A stretch of 20,590 nucleotides of DNA from Candidatus Atribacteria bacterium. Its GTDB lineage: Bacteria; Atribacterota; Phoenicimicrobiia; Phoenicimicrobiales; Phoenicimicrobiaceae. Positions 15,329-20,590 of the stretch are shown one piece after another. Location of the stretch: assembly GCA_003513845.1 (NCBI GenBank), contig DOTB01000088.1, positions 1 through 20,590 of the forward strand, in the 5' to 3' direction. Each line of letters begins with the position of its first letter. Position 1 is the first letter of the stretch. Position numbers and translations under genes: made by a program. The notes under the pieces were generated by a model. It saw nothing but the letters and a program-made list of their open reading frames with translations. It did not search any database and had not been told where the DNA came from.

Positions 15329-16196
15329 AATGACAGTCTTAATTACTGGTTCAAAAGGCATGTTGGGTTCAGATTTGTGTCAGTACCTAACATCGTATAC
15401 TATGCATAATATAATTCCTACTAGCCGTAAGGATATGGACATTACTAAGTGGGAAGAGGTGTGGAATGCTATTAAGAAAAACCAGCCAGATTTAATTATC
15501 CATACGGCGGCTGAAGCGAATGCTGACTTATGCGAAGAAGATCCTCATCATGCATTCTTAACCAATACAATGTCGACTCAATTTATTGCTACTTCCTGTC
15601 GAAATTTAAATATTCCTTTGGTGTTCATCAGTACTTGTGGGCTTTTCAATGGGAAGAAGGACAGCCCTTACACTGAATATGACCCACTTAAGCCACTAAC
15701 AGTATACGCTAAATCAAAGACTAAGGCAGAAGAAGCAGTTCGTGCAATTTGGGGGAGCCATTTTATCATACGCCCGGGTTGGCTTTTTGGTGGTAATATA
15801 GAACATCGTAAGAATTTTGTCGCTAAGATATATTCCGAGGCTAAAGGTAAAGATGAGCTAGTTAGCGCTGCGGATAGATTTGGCTCGCCAACCTATACAA
15901 TAGACTTAGCCAGGAAGATCATAGAAGTAGTTGAGATGGGGGTTTATGGTACCTATCATATTGCAAATTTTGGTATGTGTTCCAGGTTTGAGTATGTATC
16001 TGAAATTGTAAAGTGTATAGGTCTGAATATTAAAATTAAGCCTGTTGATTCAAGCTACTTTCCTCGTTACGCACCTGTGCCTGCTTCAGAAGCACTCGAA
16101 AACTATAATCTAAACCTGATGGGATTAAATGATATGAGAAGTTGGAGGGAAGCTCTTCACGATTATATCTCCGCAAGGTTTTTAAGGAGTCTGTAA
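15321..16196 (+). CDS. RmlD-like NDP-sugar reductase (SDR)
   Basis: A 291-residue member of the extended SDR family, closest in layout to dTDP-4-dehydrorhamnose reductase (RmlD). It has VLITGSKGMLGSDL (G10, G13, G16), HTAAEANADLCEEDP, STCGLFNG and the catalytic VYAKSK with Tyr129 and Lys133. IIRPGWLFGG and RFGSPTYTIDLA are the RmlD carboxyl signatures. Placed after rfbF, rfbG and an epimerase, it should reduce the 4-keto group to finish a CDP-6-deoxyhexose. The start at 15321 follows a GGAGG-like site; an internal ATG at 15330 is possible. The stop overlaps the next ATG by one base. Confidence 0.85.
   Translation: MDKMTVLITGSKGMLGSDLCQYLTSYTMHNIIPTSRKDMDITKWEEVWNAIKKNQPDLIIHTAAEANADLCEEDPHHAFLTNTMSTQFIATSCRNLNIPLVFISTCGLFNGKKDSPYTEYDPLKPLTVYAKSKTKAEEAVRAIWGSHFIIRPGWLFGGNIEHRKNFVAKIYSEAKGKDELVSAADRFGSPTYTIDLARKIIEVVEMGVYGTYHIANFGMCSRFEYVSEIVKCIGLNIKIKPVDSSYFPRYAPVPASEALENYNLNLMGLNDMRSWREALHDYISARFLRSL
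16184..16189 (+). promoter_or_regulatory. Ribosome binding site setting the FAD oxidoreductase start
   Basis: AAGGAG lies 6 bases before the ATG at 16196. It argues against the longer frame from 16142, whose first 18 residues show no family similarity. Confidence 0.75.
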
Positions 16197-17521
16197 TGGG
16201 AAAACCTCAAATTAGCATTCTCGGCGCTGGATTAAGTGGTTTAAGCGCTGCCTATCATCTGCGCGAAAAAGGTTATAAAACCGTCCTTTATGAAAAAGAA
16301 GCTCAGCCAGGTGGACTTTGTCGGTCAGAAAATATTGATGGTTTCATTTTTGATCACGGCATCCATATTTCCTTTACAAAGGATGAATATATCAGGAACT
16401 TGTTTGCGCAAAGCGTGAATGACCAATTTGAAGAGCATAGGGCGTTATCTCTTAATTATTTTCAAGGGCATTGGATTAAGCATCCGGCTCAGAATAATCT
16501 CTATGGCTTACCAATTAGTATTGTAAAAGATTGCCTTGTTGATTTTATTAAAGCAAAATATGAATACAATTTTCCGGTCAGGAATTACCGGGATTGGTGT
16601 CATCTGGCTTTTGGCAAGGCATTTTGTGCCTATTTTACTCATAAATATACCAGAAAGTTTTGGTCGGTGGAGCCGGAGGAGTTAACCACAGATTGGGTCG
16701 GCGAGAGATTATACAAACCAAATATAGAGGAGGTCATCGAAGGCGCACTGAAAGGAGAAGCTGTAAACAGGTATTATATTAATAGCTTCCGATATCCTGT
16801 AAGTGGCGGGTTCCAATCTTTCTTGAAGGTATTTCTCCAAGGGCAAAACTTAAAGCTAGGCTATAACTTAAAAGAGCTTGACTTAAAGAATAAGGTAATG
16901 GCCTTCAAGAATGGGACAAAAGAACATTATGAGATACTCATTTCCACAATACCTCTGCCTGAATTGATCGGCATAATGAAAGATGTACCCGAAGAGGTAA
17001 AGCAAACTACTGGCAAGCTTAAATGGACTTCTCTGTTTATGATTAACATAGCTGTGTGTAGAAAGTTGACTGGCCAGCATTACTGGAATTACTATTACGA
17101 CGAGCAGATTCCTTTTAGCCGGGTTTTCTTTATGTCTCGATTTGCCAAGAATAATGCCCCCCTTGGTTACGAGACCCTCCAAATTGAGATCCCTTATTCT
17201 CAGGCTAAGCCCTTGAAAATGAGCCGGGAAGATATTATTGAGGTTGTATTAAACAAGCTCAGGGGAACCGGCGACTTACTTCCGGGTGATAATGTTAGAA
17301 TTTTGAGTACTATGAATATAGATTATGGCTATGTAATCTTTGATTTTGAAAGAGAGAGAAATTTGGCGATTATTCATCAGTATTTAAGAGATAATGGGGT
17401 CTTTTATTGTGGCCGCTTTGGGGAGTGGGACTACTTGTGGACAGACCAAACCGTGTTAAGCGGTAAAAGGGTAGCCTCTGAGCTATCTAACATGTTTCAA
17501 GAAGGGAAAAAAGATGAGTAA
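16196..17521 (+). CDS. FAD-dependent amine-oxidase-type oxidoreductase
   Basis: A 441-residue flavoprotein. The FAD-binding Rossmann motif ILGAGLSGLSAAYHL (G10, G12, G15) with acidic Glu33 is followed by the GG doublet motif PGGLCRS (38-44). The rest, including FDHGIHIS, the FWSVEPEELTTDW block, a SGGFQSF segment and the carboxyl GRFGEWDYLWTDQTVLSG, resembles the protoporphyrinogen-oxidase and UDP-galactopyranose-mutase-like flavoproteins often annotated in polysaccharide loci. Its substrate is unknown. It could oxidise or rearrange a sugar in the CDP-6-deoxyhexose route or act on a later intermediate. It follows the reductase gene with a one-base overlap and overlaps the methyltransferase by 8 bases, so it belongs to this operon. 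Confidence 0.82.
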   Translation: MGKPQISILGAGLSGLSAAYHLREKGYKTVLYEKEAQPGGLCRSENIDGFIFDHGIHISFTKDEYIRNLFAQSVNDQFEEHRALSLNYFQGHWIKHPAQNNLYGLPISIVKDCLVDFIKAKYEYNFPVRNYRDWCHLAFGKAFCAYFTHKYTRKFWSVEPEELTTDWVGERLYKPNIEEVIEGALKGEAVNRYYINSFRYPVSGGFQSFLKVFLQGQNLKLGYNLKELDLKNKVMAFKNGTKEHYEILISTIPLPELIGIMKDVPEEVKQTTGKLKWTSLFMINIAVCRKLTGQHYWNYYYDEQIPFSRVFFMSRFAKNNAPLGYETLQIEIPYSQAKPLKMSREDIIEVVLNKLRGTGDLLPGDNVRILSTMNIDYGYVIFDFERERNLAIIHQYLRDNGVFYCGRFGEWDYLWTDQTVLSGKRVASELSNMFQEGKKDE

Positions 17522-18309
17522 TCATGTATCAGCTTTGGCTCATAAGTTAATTAAAGGACTCAAGTTTATTGCCTTTGACGTAATCAGAAGATATCATAGC
17601 ATAGTACCGCCGTTTGTTGAGTGTTACGCAGGTGGTCCACGCAACATCGGGCCTGTTTTCAAGAAAGAAGCTCATCTTCTTTACGCATTAGGTAGACTGT
17701 TTATGCCAAATTATATTATCGAAATTGGCTGTGGCGCATCAACTATTGCATTTGCCGAGGCGATCAGAGAGAATGGGAGAGGGCATGTTGTCACAGTTGA
17801 TATAAGTGAAAGTTCTATAAAGTTGTGCACTCGGCGTTTGAAACTTCATGGACTATTACCGTTCGTAAGCTTTATTAAAGGGAGTTCGAATGAACAGACA
17901 ATAATATCCCAAGTTGCTGACAAGTTGAGGTCAGGGGGGGGCAGATATCTTGTTCATTGATGGGGATCACTCGTTTTCGGCGTGTCGAAGGGACTTTGAG
18001 GCATTCCATCATCTCCTGTCTCCTGGCAGCATCGTTGTTTTCCATGACACTGGTCCTTTTTCTATGAAAGAGGTTAACCTTTTGCATGAATTGGAGGCCA
18101 AATTGGGCAAGGAACTTTTGGTACCAACGGCTGATGGGAAAGGCATATACCATCAACCTAATGTGCCACGGTCTATTGATTGGATTACTGAGCGTTATCC
18201 TCAACAATATAATTTGGTATCACTCAGCACTTTGCAAGAACCCTGTTGCGGTTTGGTAATTATGCAGAAGGTGGCCAGGCTGTTCATGCCAAGAAGGGAT
18301 TTGTCATGA
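17514..18309 (+). pseudogene. Class I methyltransferase, split by a +1 frameshift in a G8 run
   Basis: Two frames, 17514-17960 and one entering from 17941, form one SAM-dependent methyltransferase of about 264 residues (Methyltransf_24 or cephalosporin-hydroxylase-like type). IIEIGCGASTIAFAE (E70 to about 80) is motif I, VVTVDIS is motif II, and LFIDGDHSFSACRRDFEAF is the motif typical of this group, followed by VVFHDTGPF. Between them KLRSGG must continue as ADILFIDGDH; in the given sequence the 8 G residues at 17934-17941 shift the frame and give a stop at 17958-17960. Seven G residues would restore it. It probably methylates a sugar of the polymer. AAGGGA precedes the ATG, and the stop overlaps the next ATG as ATGA. 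Cause: phase switch, decay or read error. Confidence 0.87.
17934..17941 (+). repeat. G8 homopolymer at the methyltransferase frameshift
   Basis: Eight G residues stand where seven would keep the frame (GGG GGG GCA, Gly-Gly-Ala). Poly-G tracts of this length are classic sites of slipped-strand mispairing and are also prone to sequencing error. Confidence 0.85.
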
Positions 18310-19295
18310 ATTCCCCCAAGATAAGCATATGCATCCCGACTTACAATCGCGCCAAATTCATTCGTGAGGCTATCGACAGCGTCCTAAAGCAGACGTTTAG
18401 GGACTTTGAACTTATCGTAGTGGACAATTGTTCTACGGACAATACCCAAGAGATTGTGAAAGCCTTTGATGACGGCAGGTTACGCTATGTTTGCAATGAA
18501 AGAAACCTAGGTGTTATCGGGAATTACAATAAGTGCATCTCATTAGCACGCGGAGACTATATTTGTATAATTCATTCTGATGATATGCTTTTACCAAGGT
18601 TTCTTGAGGTACAAAGTGCAATACTTGATAAAAATTCTGACGTAGGTTTGGTGCATTCTAATTGTTCCTATATCGATGAACAAGGAGTCGCTTTCTCCCA
18701 GAGCATTTTCCCCTCTACGGACTATATTAAAGATGGTGAAGAAGAGATGAAAGACCTTGTTTTAGATAATCACATAGTAATGTCAGCAGCTATAGTACGG
18801 AAGAGTTGTTATGATTTACTTGGGGGTTATAATGAAAAAATTCCCTGGGTTTCGGATTGGGAAATGTGGTTAAGGATATGCTTGAAATGGAAGATCGCTT
18901 ATATTGGTAAAGTGCTATGTCTTTATCGACGACATCAGATGTCAGGAACAACAGGTATAATAAATCTGAATCTTGCTGGGATGGAAGAATATAAAATGTT
19001 CAAAGAGTTTTGGGAGTATCTTTTACCAGAAAAAAAACATCTTTCATACCTTGAACCTATAGCCATAAAACAAACTGCAAAGAGAATGCTCTGGAGAGCA
19101 TGGAATACGATTCAGAATGGCCAAACAAGATTGGCCCGAAGGAATATTGCTCTGGGAATAGCAATAGATGATTCTCTCTTGAGAGACTTCAGAGTTTATG
19201 CCTTGTTCTTATTGTCTCTCTTGGGCAAGCCAGGACTTATGATAGGAAGGTGGGGAGCAAAAGTACTTACATTCTTCAAGCATAAGGGGAACTGA
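18306..19295 (+). CDS. Glycosyltransferase family 2
   Basis: A 329-residue GT-A fold glycosyltransferase. It opens with ISICIPTYNRAKFIREAIDS (PTYNR 11-15) and has LIVVDNCSTDNT (near 37-47), and HSDDM (90-94) provides the acidic metal and nucleotide-binding residues. The later SDWEMWLRICLKW and LCLYRRHQMSGTT are typical of the acceptor side. It should transfer a sugar from an NDP-sugar to the lipid-linked oligosaccharide at the inner face of the membrane. The ATG at 18306, with AAGGGA 6 bases upstream, is preferred over 18246, which would place 20 unrelated residues in front and overlap the methyltransferase gene by 64 bases. The gene is close-packed with its neighbours. Donor and acceptor are unknown. 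Confidence 0.9.
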   Translation: MNSPKISICIPTYNRAKFIREAIDSVLKQTFRDFELIVVDNCSTDNTQEIVKAFDDGRLRYVCNERNLGVIGNYNKCISLARGDYICIIHSDDMLLPRFLEVQSAILDKNSDVGLVHSNCSYIDEQGVAFSQSIFPSTDYIKDGEEEMKDLVLDNHIVMSAAIVRKSCYDLLGGYNEKIPWVSDWEMWLRICLKWKIAYIGKVLCLYRRHQMSGTTGIINLNLAGMEEYKMFKEFWEYLLPEKKHLSYLEPIAIKQTAKRMLWRAWNTIQNGQTRLARRNIALGIAIDDSLLRDFRVYALFLLSLLGKPGLMIGRWGAKVLTFFKHKGN

Positions 19296-19298
19296 ATC

Positions 19299-20564
19299 AT
19301 GATGAGAGTTTGTTTTATTGCCGATGCAAACAGCATCCATGCACGAACATGGATTGAATATTTTTGCAATAGCCCAGACTATGAGGTGTTTGTCTTGTCT
19401 ACGACGCGGAACCCTTCACCCATAAGGGGTGTGATTATCTATGACTTGAAAACATCGATGATGATTACTTCATCTTCTAAAGTTGTTAAGGATGTGCCAT
19501 CGAATAATCCTCTATTAGTACGGCGATTGATCGGCTATATTAAGAACACAAGTTTAGGAAAATTCTTTGCATACCAAGTCGACAACGGAAAGCAACTGCA
19601 TGAGCTTAAGTTACTCTACAGCGTTTTACAGTTCAGGGGAAAAGCTCGTGCCATCATTAAAATGTTGCAGCCTGATTTAATTCATTGCTTAAGACTGCCC
19701 ATTGAGGGTTATATTGGTGGCCTAGTAGGATACTGTCCCTTCGCCATTTCAACCTGGGGTAATGATTTGGTTTATTTTGCCAGGGAATATTATGTGTTAC
19801 GACGTTTTACCAGACATGCTTTATCAATAGCCGATTTATATTTTCCTGATAATACAAGAGACAAATATATTGCTGAAGTCTATGGTTATTCGCCATCAAA
19901 ATTGTCACAGATAATACCAGGGAATGGTGGCCTAAGATTGGACGAATTTCCTTTACACCATAAGGATAGTTGTTCAGCACGCGGAGAATTGGGATTCAAT
20001 ATGAATGCAAACTTGATTATCAGTAGCCGAGGGTTCAAAAACTTCTATATTAATACCTCAGCCTTGATTCAAGCAATCCCTGCAATTATTAAAATTTACC
20101 CTAACACTATTTTTATTATAGATGGTAATACAAACTCTTTAGTATATCAGCAATTAGAAAAAAAGACACAAGATCTAAAAGTAGAAAGATATTGTCGCTT
20201 TACAAACAGACTTAGTCGCCCTAACTTACTAAACTATTTTGCTGCTTCAGATATTATGGTTTCGGTAACTCTATATGATGGTTGGCCAATCTCGTTGTTG
20301 GAAGGGATGGCTTATGGGCTAATCCCTATTATGAGCAATCATTCCCCTATACAGGAATGGGTCACTGATGGTTGGAACGGCTATCTTTTTGATCCCCGAG
20401 ATCCAGATAGCATAGCTGAAGCTATTATAAGAGCGTTAAGTAACAAAGATAACTTTGAAGAAATGAGAAAAAGAAACTGGGCCTTACTGGAGGAAAGGGC
20501 TGATTACTGGAAGAATATGAAAATAGCTGAAGAGATGTATCGCCGAGTAATTGGCAAAAAGTAG
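19299..20564 (+). CDS. Glycosyltransferase family 4/1
   Basis: A 421-residue GT-B type glycosyltransferase. The amino end MRVCFIADANSIHARTW is the acceptor Rossmann start, with ISTWGNDLVYF near the middle and the donor-side signature DGWPISLLEGMAYGLIPI near residue 330 (E-x7 pattern around the LLEGMA glutamate). GWNGYLFDPRDPDSIAEAI follows, as usual in GT4. It should add a sugar to the growing repeat unit. The start at 19299 follows AAGGGGA by 8 bases; an adjacent ATG at 19302 is the alternative. It ends 26 bases from the window edge, where no further gene can be judged; the operon may continue. Confidence 0.9.
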   Translation: MMRVCFIADANSIHARTWIEYFCNSPDYEVFVLSTTRNPSPIRGVIIYDLKTSMMITSSSKVVKDVPSNNPLLVRRLIGYIKNTSLGKFFAYQVDNGKQLHELKLLYSVLQFRGKARAIIKMLQPDLIHCLRLPIEGYIGGLVGYCPFAISTWGNDLVYFAREYYVLRRFTRHALSIADLYFPDNTRDKYIAEVYGYSPSKLSQIIPGNGGLRLDEFPLHHKDSCSARGELGFNMNANLIISSRGFKNFYINTSALIQAIPAIIKIYPNTIFIIDGNTNSLVYQQLEKKTQDLKVERYCRFTNRLSRPNLLNYFAASDIMVSVTLYDGWPISLLEGMAYGLIPIMSNHSPIQEWVTDGWNGYLFDPRDPDSIAEAIIRALSNKDNFEEMRKRNWALLEERADYWKNMKIAEEMYRRVIGKK

Positions 20565-20590
20565 TGATTGCTGATGTAAATGGTGGAATT

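Overview
The window is a surface-polysaccharide (O-antigen or capsule type) biosynthesis locus of an AT-rich bacterium. Every gene is on the plus strand, and most sit in tight, overlapping operon order. There are no rRNA or tRNA genes and no taxonomic marker. The low GC content, the anaerobe-like TIGR04076 protein and the CCCTCTCCC/GGGAGAGGG repeats would fit an uncultured low-GC lineage such as Atribacterota or a Firmicutes-like bacterium, but this is a weak guess.

Layout. Bases 1-365 are non-coding and end in short repeats. A two-gene unit follows (DUF2283 protein, then TIGR04076 protein, 366-901), with a hairpin that could terminate it. A 333-base gap with GGGAGAGGG-type hairpins comes next, and then the polysaccharide operon begins. 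Its first part (1235-9694) is very AT-rich. It encodes a UDP-ManNAc dehydrogenase (WecC type), a heparinase II/III-family protein, a two-domain oxidoreductase (MDR dehydrogenase fused to a GFO/IDH/MocA domain), a CapK/phenylacetate-CoA-ligase-like adenylating enzyme and a DUF362 protein.

Region 9688-11433 is scarred. A flippase gene is cut off after about 150 codons and joined directly to a second, diverged copy of the last 40 codons of the CapK-like gene plus its downstream spacer. A CapA-like metallophosphatase gene follows, broken by one extra T in a T7 run. The simplest reading is that two related polysaccharide loci recombined here, leaving two alternative cassettes (DUF362 plus flippase, and CapA) behind two versions of the same gene.

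From about 11430 to the end the DNA is visibly richer in GC. It encodes a full-length flippase, a CDP-6-deoxyhexose pathway (RfbF, RfbG, an RmlC-like epimerase, an RmlD-like reductase), an FAD-dependent oxidoreductase, a class I methyltransferase split by one extra G in a G8 run, and two glycosyltransferases (GT2-like and GT4-like). The locus therefore supplies UDP-ManNAcA and a CDP-6-deoxyhexose, transfers sugars, decorates them and flips the lipid-linked unit. The polymerase, ligase or export genes, the priming transferase and the WecB epimerase are not in the window.

The most notable signals are the chimeric junction at 10143-10340, the two +1 homopolymer frameshifts (possible phase-variable switches, decay or read errors), the composition break near 11430, and a CDP-sugar pathway that lacks RfbH.
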